Shown: piece after piece, positions 44,400 through 54,978 of the stretch
Numbering within the stretch: the first letter of the stretch is position 1
Layout of the letters: every line of letters begins with the position of its first letter
Source: Candolleomyces eurysporus
Lineage: Eukaryota; Basidiomycota; Agaricomycetes; Agaricales; Psathyrellaceae
NCBI GenBank assembly: GCA_027579435.1
Contig: JANBPK010001229.1
Location: 1 to 55,303 of the forward strand
Direction of reading: 5' to 3'
Length of the DNA: 55,303 bases
Program-made: the position numbers and the translations under genes
Notes under the pieces: model-generated
Database searches by the model: none
What the model was told of the DNA's origin: nothing
What the model saw: the letters and a program-made list of their open reading frames with translations, nothing else

Positions 44400-45620
44400 A
44401 TGAGTGCTCATACGAGCGATCACCTCATCCTTGTCGACGCTCGGGCTATCTATGCAAACTACACTCTGACTATGGTCGAGATCGGTGCGTCGGAAACCCA
44501 TGGAAGTTGTTGCATACAAGGTTTACGTTTCCATACCAGGTATTCACATTTTTATGGCTCTCTATGGTGTTTCGGTGTTCCTGGAGGCCCCTAGGAACCA
44601 AAGGAAAGGCAGGAGGAGATACGTATTTGCAAGTTTTGTCATAACGGCACTGTCAGCGCTTTCTGCGTCCCTTGACATGGCCGAATACTTTCAAGTGCTC
44701 TTTTCCTCAAGCTCTGCTCAGAATTTTGTGGAACTCACCAGTACCAATCGTCTTCATGACTGGAAAAGACTGCTCAGCGGAACGAGCTTTGGGGTTGTTG
44801 TACTGATTGGAGATGCTCTACTGGTGCGTGAGACGTTCAATTGAATTGGCCAAATGACTCATGATTCGCGCGTCGAAACGCAGGTTTATCGCTGCTATAT
44901 CATCTTCGTGGACTACTGGTGGGTGACAATCCTACCTGCAATGACTTGTTTGTCCGCGATAGGTACGTCGTACTGGCGGTACTAAGGATCTTAAATTGAC
45001 TGCTCTCTCATAAACGCCAGTACTCTTCATGCTTTCCATCTACTTATCCTGCGTGAGCGCCGATGCCAGGCCGTACTCAAGCGCCTCCAGTTTGCTAACC
45101 GTTTCAACCAATATTATGGTAACAAGCCTCATCACATTTCGCCTACTTCGCGCAAGGCGGTCTTTGTCGGAGCTCGTGCCACTGTCATCCGGGGACTTGC
45201 AACTCTACACCGGGGTTGCTGCCATTCTAATCGAGTCGGCCCTTCCTCTCAGCATTTTTGGCATTATTGCAGCGGTATTGGTGCGGGTCTCCACCCTGAG
45301 ATGGTCCACCCCGTCTGAAGCATCTCTAGTATGTTACAACTTATTCACAGGCCTTTTCTACTCCTTCTGCGTAAGTTCTAGTTTTTGAGACTTAATGATT
45401 ATCCCTCCAGTTTGATATCTTCCAGACGCTATCCCCACACATGATCATATTCCGCGTCACTATTGGTCGATCCTTTACGAAGTTTCCTCCCGAGTCCCCC
45501 TTCTGGGCCCGATCTAGTTTCAACATCGAGCTCGGCAGGAGCTTTGTCTCAAGCCGTGAACCAACCTCAATCTTCACTCCAAACGATGGTATCGGGGACA
45601 AAGTCAGCGTTTCGGAGTAG
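44400..45620 (+). CDS. Seven-helix membrane protein, basidiomycete-expanded family (copy F)
   Basis: Exons 44400-44484, 44540-44823, 44884-44962, 45021-45370 and 45426-45620 give 330 residues; intron positions and phases are the same as in copies A, C and D although this gene lies on the opposite strand. Motifs: DARAIYANYTLTMVEIG in exon 1, FMALYGVSVFLEAPRNQRKG, GDALLVYRCYIIFVDYWW, FRLLRARRSLSELVPLSSGD, ILIESALPLSIFGIIAAV and LSPHMIIFRVTIGRSFTKF. The C-terminal tail (PPESPFWARSSFNIELGRSF) is unrelated to the AHQTAESSFLQS tail of the minus-strand copies. Function unknown; the shared core is probably the membrane-embedded part and the tail the variable part. Confidence 0.9.
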
Positions 45621-46571
45621 ATTGCAAGAGTCACATGTGGATTCGACAAGTATCAGCGAGCGTGGGCTTAGTTCGTGACGAGTATCGATACGTGAAGCAT
45701 GGGAAATGGGTTAGCAAGATGTAACAAATGCATATATAGAAATTGAACGATTTTACGTGCTATAGACGGTGCCCGTCGTTACTGGTTGACAGTGTCCTTG
45801 GCCTCTCGAGTCTCTACGACGCGTTGTCCTGGAACTCAATACAATTATAAGCTCGTTGCCGGACACCTTACGCCTTGTGCCGAGTTAAGACTATGTGAAA
45901 AGTTTAGTGGGACAAGAAAATTGATATATGAAACTACAAGAATGCTGAATCAAGTTCGAAGATCATCTCCTTCTAGACAGTTCAGCGACCGTTGAGTCTG
46001 AGAGAACGAGTCACTGTGTTTTCACCATCGATGAAGAGACAACCACCAGCTCGGCCGCCTACCTGTTGTGTCGCTCTACTAACCTCATGACAGGTGAACG
46101 TCCCGAACTCATTCAGGGAAGGTCCTTTTCTTGACCACGCAACACGCAACTCGGCCTCATATTATACAACTTCTTCAGTGAGCTTTGTCGTTTTTCCTCT
46201 CGATTTGATTGGCGCGCATGACTTCNAAAAAACTCGATCATAATTTACTTTACTGGCGAAGGCGAGCATACGTATCCCACGAAGGATTCTTTTCACTGAT
46301 TGAGTGGACGGCCTTTGACGGTAAGCCTGCTTCACATTCCAAGCAATTAAGGATGGTACGTTGGATGATCTATTTCTTTAACGAATCCTGAATTCTTATG
46401 CTCCTATCTTTTACTTCCGGTCACGATCCGTATCTTGCCTGATTCGACAGAAGGTAGTCGCCTGATGTTGTTCACTTAGGCCTCATGATCCTCGACTGCA
46501 GCGGAATCGTCCCTTGTTGCACTGCGACACACAGTCAGGTTCGATAGGTCGGTGGAGTTGAGGGGAAGACG
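45621..46571. other. Spacer, no gene seen
   Basis: A short frame near 46221-46391 (LDHNLLYWRRRAYVSHEGF) follows an N at 46226 and is not supported by neighbours or domains. Otherwise nothing. Confidence 0.35.
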
Positions 46572-47161
46572 TTACCGGAGTTGCTTTAGTCTCTTGACAA
46601 GCTTTTGAATCTCAAACGTCTTCGTCTTTTGGCAAGCATGATACACTCCATGCAGCTCGTGGTGCTTCCAATTTTCAAAGTCAGAACGAGGGATTGGGAG
46701 CAACTGTGTGGTAGATTTACCAGTTTCCCAGATATCCTTACACAGAGATCCCAGTAAGAACGTTAGGTCCTCTTCACAGCAACAAACGACAAGACGTACC
46801 CCTTTCGCAGACTCTGGTCTTTTTCTGTTCAGGTTTGCACGCTTTGACCCCTTCACCCGGCTATTCTACTGCTGAAACCGTTGAATATAGAGCCAAGCGT
46901 CAATCTGAGGAGGACACCTCTGAGAAAGCGACGGAGAATTTTATTGGCTCCATGTCGGTTTGCCGCGCCGTTCACGCACTCCCGAAACTTTGACATGCGA
47001 CGGCAGGCCTTCCAAGGCTGAATTCCAGTCACTTTGCCAATTCCGATATACTTGGTAACGTTCAACATTGGACTCCGAGGGATTAACAATGGAAGGACCA
47101 TGGGCGGCAACGAACTCGACCCTTCGTCGAGCGGAGTGTGTAGGTGTCTCTCCATGTACAT
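46572..47161 (-). CDS. Possible orphan gene in two overlapping frames
   Basis: Two minus-strand frames overlap by four bases at 46853-46856. The upstream one (47161-46853) reads MLNVTKYIGIGKVTGIQPW and GVLLRLTLGSIFNGF; the downstream one (46856-46572) reads VRLVVCCCEEDLTFLLGSL and ELHGVYHACQKTKTFEIQKL and ends normally. A short intron (GTGAAG at 46851 to CAG near 46820) or a one-base frameshift would join them into about 180-190 residues. The overall look, with leucine-spaced segments, resembles the C-terminal part of a fungal F-box protein, but no F-box is present. Low confidence that this is a working gene. Confidence 0.3.
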
Positions 47162-47199
47162 GAATGAGTGATGTAGCTAGTGGAACAAGACCCTAGGCA

Positions 47200-49830
47200 C
47201 GACAATTTGGAGACCGACCGTACCAGAGAGAGATGGCGAGTGGCTCGAAGGATTCAACAAAGACCCACTCATCAAAGATAAAGCGGCCGTAAATGTCGAT
47301 TTTCGACTCAATTACACCTCAATACCAATCGGCTCCATCTCGGACGTGTCCACGTTGAAGACGAATGAATATCTTCACTCCAGGGCCGAGTTGCTGGTCA
47401 ACCGGATGACAGACGGACAGACATATGCATAAGGGAGATGAAAGTGACAGGCATCCTTGACAGCCGCGGGTGCAACGAGGCCGTAGATTTCGTTCAACGT
47501 TTTATACGAATGATTAAGGTGTGATTAATCACGTACCTGTGACAAGTATAGATACCGATGTAGCAGGCTATATCAATCAATTATAGAGTGGCGCGTGATG
47601 TTGAGAGGAAGTTGGACGCGTTTAAGAGGCGGCGGCCTCAAGTAACCCCATTTTCTATACCACGCAAGCAAGGGGTTTGAGAGAATAAGCTCCAAGTTGA
47701 ATTCAGGGAGAAGTGCGATAATAGAAGAAGAGAATGTCAAATTGATAGAAGTTGGGGCGTAGGTGGCGACTATGCTAAGCGCCCTGGTTGATTGTCCTCG
47801 CTTAGTTTCGGCCGAGACGGCGATACTCGAGAGATATGGGCGCTGTTGTAAGAAACTTGAACCCTCGTTGAGCAAAGCAGCAAGTTCCTCACTATGGCCG
47901 AGGACGAGGCGATAAACATAGATACCCACTACCGCCCAAGTTCCGAAGGTTTAGAGTCCTAGGTCGAGGTCCGGTCCTCTTGTTCTCGAGACAGGTAACT
48001 CGAAGAATTCAACCAAAAGGCTACAAAGGCGCCGACTTGTCTCAACCAGCCGGACGTCCAATACCGATAGGCAGACCTCCTTGCTGATGAAGGTCTAGGG
48101 CAAGATGACAGGCGTCTCGCAAATCCAAGTACCGTGAGGCCGTAGAACGCGTTTATCGGGTTCATGGAGTATAGTCGACTTGATGTGAGACTGATAACGA
48201 ACTGGTTGATTAATTATCCTTCCAGCAGCGTCGCGTGGTGCTGAGAAAGGCGTATTCATGATACCAGTGGGGTGGGTGCTCATGTGACCGCGTTCAAGCT
48301 GGACCTCCACCCTCCTTTACCCACCGATAAGTCGACTATAAACAATAGACGGTAAATGGAAGTCGGCGGCGTCTCGGTGGATGTTGATGGGGAGGGTGAG
48401 ACGATAGACGTTTGGTGGTATACCAACGACTCATAAATGAACAAGGGCGTGGAGTGGTTGCTAGATGAAGAGTTTTGGTTGAACTTGCACCGCCGGTATT
48501 CCGATCGAGATAATAAGGAATGACAGCCGTCTCGCAGACCGCATGCAACGAGGCGTCGGACCTGTGTGCCTCGTTGAGGTCCAGTTACTATCGATTAGAT
48601 GTGACTGACGGATTTGGAAAGCGAGATTCAGTCTCCTTACAGGCTGTGCTAATTACCCATTAGTGACTCGACGCGCCTGTAATGCGCGTTTGATGGATGC
48701 GCGTTTAGGAGGTGGCGGGTTCAGGTGACCGCGTCTTCTCCACAAGGTGGTCTTTTGATGAACATGGATAGATTTCCGGGTGTGTAGCTTGGACCGATCT
48801 CGACGAAGACGGCGCAAGACAAATATGGGCGCTGTTGTGCAGTTATTTCGGTCTACTCGAACCTCATTTAGCAAACGAGGTGAATTTCTCACTACGGCCA
48901 TGGGTGAGATAGGTGCTGCGACTCCATAGCTACGACCTTATTGTCGTGTCGAGCTCCGGTCTGGATGCCTCGCAGTGAGACAGGGCACTCGAATTGTTCA
49001 ACAAAGATCACGGCACGCTACTCGGTCAAGTCCCTCTGAAGAAATCAATCACAACCGGGTACGTTCGACGGCCGATATCTCCCTTGCTTACCTCCTTTGG
49101 AGGAGCTTGGGTCGTTTACTGCACCGCCTGTATCCGTGAGCTTTCGAGATGTAGCAGGAGGAGGGATGACAGGCGTCTCGCAAGGTGCACGAGGCCTCCC
49201 CTCGTTCGAATTGGACCTTGTTACCGATGTGACTGACGGATTTGGATAATCTGATTCAACTTACAGGCTGTGCTCGTTACCCATAAGCGACTGGACGCGT
49301 CGTGCTGAGACGCGTTTAGGAGGTGGCGGACCCAGGTGACCGTGTTCGAGTCTTCCATTCCGCGAGGACGCGAGGAGGTCGGCGGAGTGTCGGAGAATGA
49401 GAGGAACTGAGATGAATAAATGACGACGACGTGACGTCGAATTGGACCGGTGTCCTAGCGTACCAACCAGGCAACAAAGCAACAGAGCACTCGAGAGAAA
49501 ATTACTGGATAAAGACTGTTGGTTGAAGTTTCAATAACGTCGGACGATCCGAGGTAGCGTTCCTTCCATTGTGATCAATTGAGGATACCGAGGGTACTCG
49601 CCTGTCGACCAACTTTCTATTGTTCGACATATACGGGAGCCTGGGAGGAGATAAGATAATTACCAAAATCAAAAGTTGAACCACGCTCGCGATCCTTGTA
49701 CCGGATTCGAGCGGCAGCTTGGAAAATTCAACGAAGCGCCACGTCCTCAACAAGCAACTACTATTATGGTGGACCTCGAAACGTGCATTCAGGAATAAAC
49801 GCGATAAGGGAGAATTGAACACCGGGATGG
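47200..49830. repeat. Degenerate tandem array of about 0.6-1.0 kb units
   Basis: Several words recur in the same order. GTGACTGACGGATTTGGA occurs at 48601 and 49229; CTTACAGGCTGTGCT at 48638 and 49259; GCGTTTAGGAGGTGGCGG at 48701 and 49312, with a diverged copy at 47618; ATGGGCGCTGTTGT at 47836 and 48826; GACAGGCGTCTCGCAA at 48109 and 49167, with GACAGCCGTCTCGCAG near 48522. Phrases about a TTCAACAAAG-type segment recur near 47250, 48005, 48997 and 49727. The closest pair is offset by 611-628 bases. On the minus strand several units open a frame with GHL-x-PPPPKR. No complete gene or transposase is visible. The array ends about 200 bases before the kinase gene. Confidence 0.7.
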
Positions 49831-50026
49831 GTGAGAATCGGGAAAGTCCGACGATGCCGGAAAGGCAACACGATCACGTGGACGGGAGATCACGGTTGAA
49901 TCTGGCGGTGCCATTTTGTCCTTCTCCTGGATCATTTTACCTTCTTCGTTTTCACTTTCTCCTCTTCCCGTTCTTTATTCTTGCATTTTCGAGGACGGCG
50001 CAAGGTAGCCAGCCTCAACTCACGAC

Positions 50027-53000
50027 ATGTCTTCGCCGTTGCCGTTCCTAGAGCAGTACGAGCCACTGGATGTGATTGGGAATGGGTCGTTTGGGATCAT
50101 CAGGAAGGTCAGACGGAAGTCGGATGGCTTGGTGCGTGTTCGTCTTCTTTTTTGCCACAGTATACCCACAGAAACGTCTCCCAGATATTCGCAAGAAAAG
50201 AGCTCAACTTTGAGCGGATGAGCGAGCGGGACAGGAAACAAATTGTGGCCGAAGTGTGCGTCTGGTGTCCTCGTGTTTCCCTCGTTTCGTCGCGCTCGAC
50301 AGCGAGGGACCCATCTTCGCGCCTTTTTGCTCACAATACGTCTTGAATAACAGAAACATCCTCAAAGACCTCCATCATGAACACATCGTCGCGTACCACG
50401 ACCGCTACGTCGACCGAGACGCTGGCATCCTCTACATCCTCATGGAATACTGCGGCGGCGGCGACCTCTCAGGCATCATCAAGCAGGCGTCCAAGCAGAA
50501 CAGGCCGATATCAGAAGACACCATTTGGAACTACTTCATGCAGATCCTCCTCGCCCTGCACCACTGTCACCACCCGAACGGCCACGGGAGGAGTAGTAGT
50601 GGCTCTGGCAGCAGCCTGACGTCCGATGGCGAGGGAAGTGGGGGCAATGGCAGGAGACCGCAGATCCTTCATAGGGATCTCAAACCTGATAATGGTGAGT
50701 TCGACCTTGGTTTCCTGGGAGACGATACGAACGCGATCTAACGCCGCTCTCCCATAGTCTTCCTCGATGAGAATAATAACGTCAAGCTCGGTGATTTTGG
50801 CCTGTCAAAGGCGCTTGCTCAGGCAAGCTTCGCGAACACTTACGTTGGGGTGCGTCATCGTGCTCGTCTCTCCTTTGCGCGTCGATGACTGACATCCTCG
50901 AATAGACGCCCTACTACATGTCGCCCGAACTCATGCAAGAAAAGGCCTACGACTCGAAATCCGATATTTGGTCCCTCGGCTGTCTGATTTACGAACTTTG
51001 CGCACTCAAACCTCCTTTCCACGAAGCCAAGACACACTCGGAGCTCAGTATATTAATTAGGTGCGTCGTACCCGCTGGCTCGTCGAACCGCTGATTGACC
51101 CGCATTGTCTCTAGAAACGGCCGGATACCGCCCCTACCTAGAGGATACTCACAGTCGTTGTTCGGGGTCATCAAAGCGATGCTCAATCTCAACGTGCGTG
51201 TCTCGTCCCATTTGCTCCTATTCGTCGCTGACACCCAACTCACAGCCCGCGATGCGACCTTCGGCTGCCCAGCTACTTCAACATGAGCGGTTAGAGTTGG
51301 TGTTTAGGGTCTCGGAGGCGGAGAAGATGTGAGTATCACTCTCCCCTCCCGCTTCCTTACGCTGACGTGCTTTTNCCCCCAGGCTCTCGCAACTGAAATC
51401 CCACAAAAACACAATAGTCCACCGCGAACGCGACGTCGTCCATCGCGAACAAATTATCGCTCGTCGCGAACAAGAAATCACCTCAATGCTCGCCCGAAAG
51501 GATCAAGAGATTCTGCACCTCCAGCAAGTCGTCTCCCAGCTCCAATCCTCCTCCCCAGCCTCCTCGTTATCAATATCCAACCACCTCTCCCAGCTGTCCC
51601 CAGAAGACTTTCAGCGGATACCGGCTGTTCAACACCTCGTCGAGTCGTCAATCCAGGCCCAGCTTGAGCTCGCCGTGAAACACGCTGTGGCGAAGCGCGA
51701 GGAAGAACTCCGCGTTCTCGTTATCAAGCGAGAAGAGGAAGTCGCCAACGCCATCTCGAAACGAGAGGAAGAGATCATGGAGGCCGTTCGACGCCGGGAA
51801 CAGGAAGTCTGCGAAGCCTGGACTCGACGCGAAGAGGAGATGAAGCAGGAAGTCGAACAGTGGGCTGCAAACCGCGAGCAAGAGTTCCGAGAACTCGTTG
51901 AGAAAGAGGTGCTTGAGCGGGTCGAGAGGGAGCGCAGAGAGGAAGAGGAGCAGTTGGAGGNCGAGGAGAGGGAACGAGAGCAGCGAGAACGAGAGTTGAG
52001 GGAGAAGGAGTTGAGGGTCAGGAGAGAGAGGAAGGATGGTGCAAAAGGTGCGTTCCCTTTCCTGGTACAACGAGCGAGATACTAATGAGCGTCGCCGTAG
52101 GAACGAGAGCCACGAAAACACCTCTTGAAGAGGTCAAGAACACACTACCCCACCAGCCCGTATCGAGGAAGAATACGACTCACGAAACCCCCGTCTCGAC
52201 GACTACCACACGCCGTACACGATACAACAGCCATACGAACAGTGACGTTCAAGCGACACCCAAGCCTGCGATACCCTCAACGACTACCGCCTTCCCCTCA
52301 TCCATCCCGTCTGCCTTCCCGCTCGAAACTCCCGTAGCACCACGTCCCTCCCTCATAGACGCCCCANCCCCCCTCGATCTTGCAGTCTGCAATGAAGGGT
52401 GTCGTGTTGACGGCTACAGGTGAAGTTCTCGCGACACCTACTCCTGCCAACGCAAACGCGCAGGTGGAGAAGAGCGTAAAGAGGCTGTTCGAAGAGTGCT
52501 CGCCCAAGGTCGGGTTGAACTTTGGCAAGATTTTCGAGAGGCGGGAATCGTCTTCGGCCTTGGGTAACGTGGCTGGGAATGGCGCTGTCGATAGGAGCCC
52601 GAGCGCGAGCAGTAGCAGCGGGGACGACGGAGAGGAGCCTCCCAGCCCTACGACACGGAAGGAGTTGGAGAAGAGGAGGGCTAGTGGCACAGTGAGGGAG
52701 AAGGCGAGGAGTCGGGAGGGAAGTCGGGAGACCAGTCCGCTCGCCCCGCAGGACGACGACCACACCGTCACTCTGCCAATGGCACCTGCACCGCCGATAC
52801 GTGACGCCGCGAGTGCGAGTGCGAGTTCGAGTACCGCCCCACCTNCCACCGACGAGAATCAGGAGACCGAGTATGCGGGGGCATCGGAGGGGGTCGAGCA
52901 TACCTCCTTCGTCGGCCGAGGCGTCTGCAGCCGTAGGGCTGATCTCGCCTTCAGGGAGCAAGGACGATGGGTCCGGGATGACGAAGCAGCAGCAACAGTT

Positions 53001-53609
53001 GAATCCCCCCTCAGCCGTTGCGACACCCCCCACCTTTCCGGTATCACAAGGAGCGTCAGCGTCCCTGTACTCCCTACTGCCCAACAACCTCCAGCGCCCG
53101 AATACGACTTTAGTGATCAGGAAAATTTACCGTCTCCGTTTTTGAAAAAGGCGGATCGGTATGCGTCGACTTCGAATTCGGGAGAGAGAACGAGTTCAGT
53201 AGCGCTATTTGGCGCTGGTGGAGGGTCTTCGTCGTCGTCGTCGTTGGCTACCACTTCCTCGTCAACCGTCTCCTCGGCGGCCTCTTCGTTATCTATGGCT
53301 TCCGCCACCACGGCTTCCTCTTCCTCGTCATCCTCGTCGTCGGGTTCGAGCTCAAGCGGGAGTGGGAAGGAGCGCGAATCCACATCCAGTTCGGCCACCG
53401 CTAGCACCAACGGTACAGTGAAGATGAAGAAAAGAGCAAGCACGACGGGAGGGAACCTCCTTAGGGCCGTGGCTGCTGCGAACAGCGTCCAGAGAGCGAG
53501 GAAGGGGAGTGTTGGTGCGAGCCCACTTGTAAGCGCGGGCTTGTATCCCGACTCGGCGTCGATCAATGGGAGCTTGAAGAAAGTGAGTGGTGGGAGTGGG
53601 GCGAGGTGA
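50027..53609 (+). CDS. nimA: NIMA-related protein kinase with coiled-coil and disordered tail
   Basis: Nine exons: 50027-50131, 50185-50255, 50354-50694, 50758-50849, 50906-51060, 51115-51193, 51246-51328, 51383-52047 and 52101-53609. Dropping the N at 52367 closes the frame at 1,032 residues. The kinase domain (residues about 11-300) has the loop GNGSFG (18-23), Lys40 in [14 protein letters not shown] with Asp167, DFG at 185-187 and TPYYMSPE (204-211). A Ser/Gly-rich insert of about 30 residues (131-161) sits just before HRD. Residues about 310-530 form a long Glu/Arg-rich coiled coil with repeated REEE blocks, followed by a Ser/Pro-rich tail with SSSSSS runs. This layout is that of fungal NIMA/Fin1/Kin3 kinases, which act at mitotic entry and at spindle poles. 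A second N (52845) and C-runs near 53008 leave the frame between them uncertain. Confidence 0.93.
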
Positions 53610-54732
53610 TTTACTTACATATGCGATCTTTCTTTCGTTTCTCGCTTCCGTTTCTCTTTGTTGGTTATGACGACTATTATTTATTGTGACGCTCTTTGGT
53701 TTCGGACATTTCTTTTGTTTTCCTCATGACACTGCTTTCTTAATTAGCTTTCGAAGTCGCTCTTCTGTTTTCCTTGTCGACGCTTTCGAGAAATTTATAC
53801 NTTTTTTTTACACTCTGGTTTTCTACAAAGTTTCTTCTCATTTAGTTTGGGTTTGTTGTTTGGCGTTTCTGCAAATCCCCCCGCTTTCCCCCCTCGCTCC
53901 ATCGTCCCTCTTGTTTCTTTCTCGCGTCGTCCTCGCTCTCCCGCGACACCCTTGAACATCTTATGCTCACTCACGACGCAAAACAACTAGACGAGGCGGC
54001 TCAGCTACGAAAGAACAGATCAACTCAGTGGAGCAGCGAGCGACGACCTGAGACCATTTCCGCCACCCAATGTACGAACCCACGATGAAGAGATACGCCC
54101 CTATGTGTTGTGGTTTTAGTGTATTCCGAGGATATGACTTACGATTTCTGATATACTCATTTCTGTATACCATTTGCAATTTCATTCTCTTTCCTTGTGT
54201 TTTACGAGTGAGGATTGGAGCATATCACGTTGGCATTTCACTTCAAAAGTCACGTCACCAGGCCAAGATGATATGTCGTTCAAGGGGTTATGGTAGCACG
54301 GAAATCCGGTGGTTGTCATTCTCAACTCGGTTCCTTCGAGGAAGCCGCCAGGGCTAGTGCAAAGAATCTCGAACTGTCGCTTCGCCGTATACCTTGTACG
54401 TTCTTTTTACTCCTCCCTCTCTTTCGTTTGTCCGCGTTGGCTGACGGTAGCTCGGTACGCACAATAGGAATGATATTGGGATTATCCATGAACAAAAGAA
54501 CCGAATACCTGCAGACCTACATACATACCTGTAGTCTGATTCTGAAGCCTCGCCTGCAGGTTCCGCCTTCGGGAAGGTGTTTTCGGGGAGACCGAAAAAG
54601 GCTGTTGTCACTGGCAAACTGTGAGCTTTCATTTCCTGAATCTTTGTCTATCGTCGATGGTCGTTTGGTGGGTGGGTTGCACCCGAACGACCTTCGTCGA
54701 GACCGTGTGGGCTTGGTGCGAGAAAAGCCGAG
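53610..54732. other. 3' flank of the kinase gene and spacer
   Basis: 53610-53900 is T-rich on the plus strand with an N at 53801, as expected for a 3' untranslated region and terminator zone. Frames at 54070-54360 and 54290-54982 are open but show no domain or codon pattern that I can support. Confidence 0.4.
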
Positions 54733-54978
54733 ATGTCTGGGAACCGCACGGACGTCACAGCCACCGCATTCCTCTCAACCACCACCATCTCCTCGCCCGG
54801 TGACGACGACGAACGACGGGGGGGTGCAACATCGCCGCCGACTCCGAATAATCCAGCGCTGTACCAATCGAAGGCGCTGCCAGCGACTGCGAGGGACAGG
54901 AAAGAAGGGAAGGAAGTTAGAGGGGGACGGCGATGGCGAGGGACAACCTCGGATGGTGCGAGTGCGGAGGTGCGATAG
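54733..54978 (+). CDS. Possible first exon or short gene, function unknown
   Basis: Opens with MSGNRTDVTATAFLSTTTIS, then SPGDDDERRGG and SPPTPNNPALYQSKALPATA, a typical disordered N-terminus, and stops at 54978 after entering repeat-rich sequence. It may be the first exon of a gene continuing beyond the window, with a donor inside the last third, or a chance frame. No domain is seen. Low confidence. Confidence 0.25.
   Translation: MSGNRTDVTATAFLSTTTISSPGDDDERRGGATSPPTPNNPALYQSKALPATARDRKEGKEVRGGRRWRGTTSDGASAEVR

Noticed and set aside
5736..45620. Idea that the seven-helix copies are mating-type pheromone receptors
   Set aside because: The motifs and five-exon layout do not match STE3-type receptors, and no farnesylation CaaX pheromone precursor was found beside them.
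51648..53566. Long minus-strand frames opposite the kinase tail
   Set aside because: Antisense shadows of the coiled-coil and Ser-rich exons, produced by biased codon use on the coding strand.
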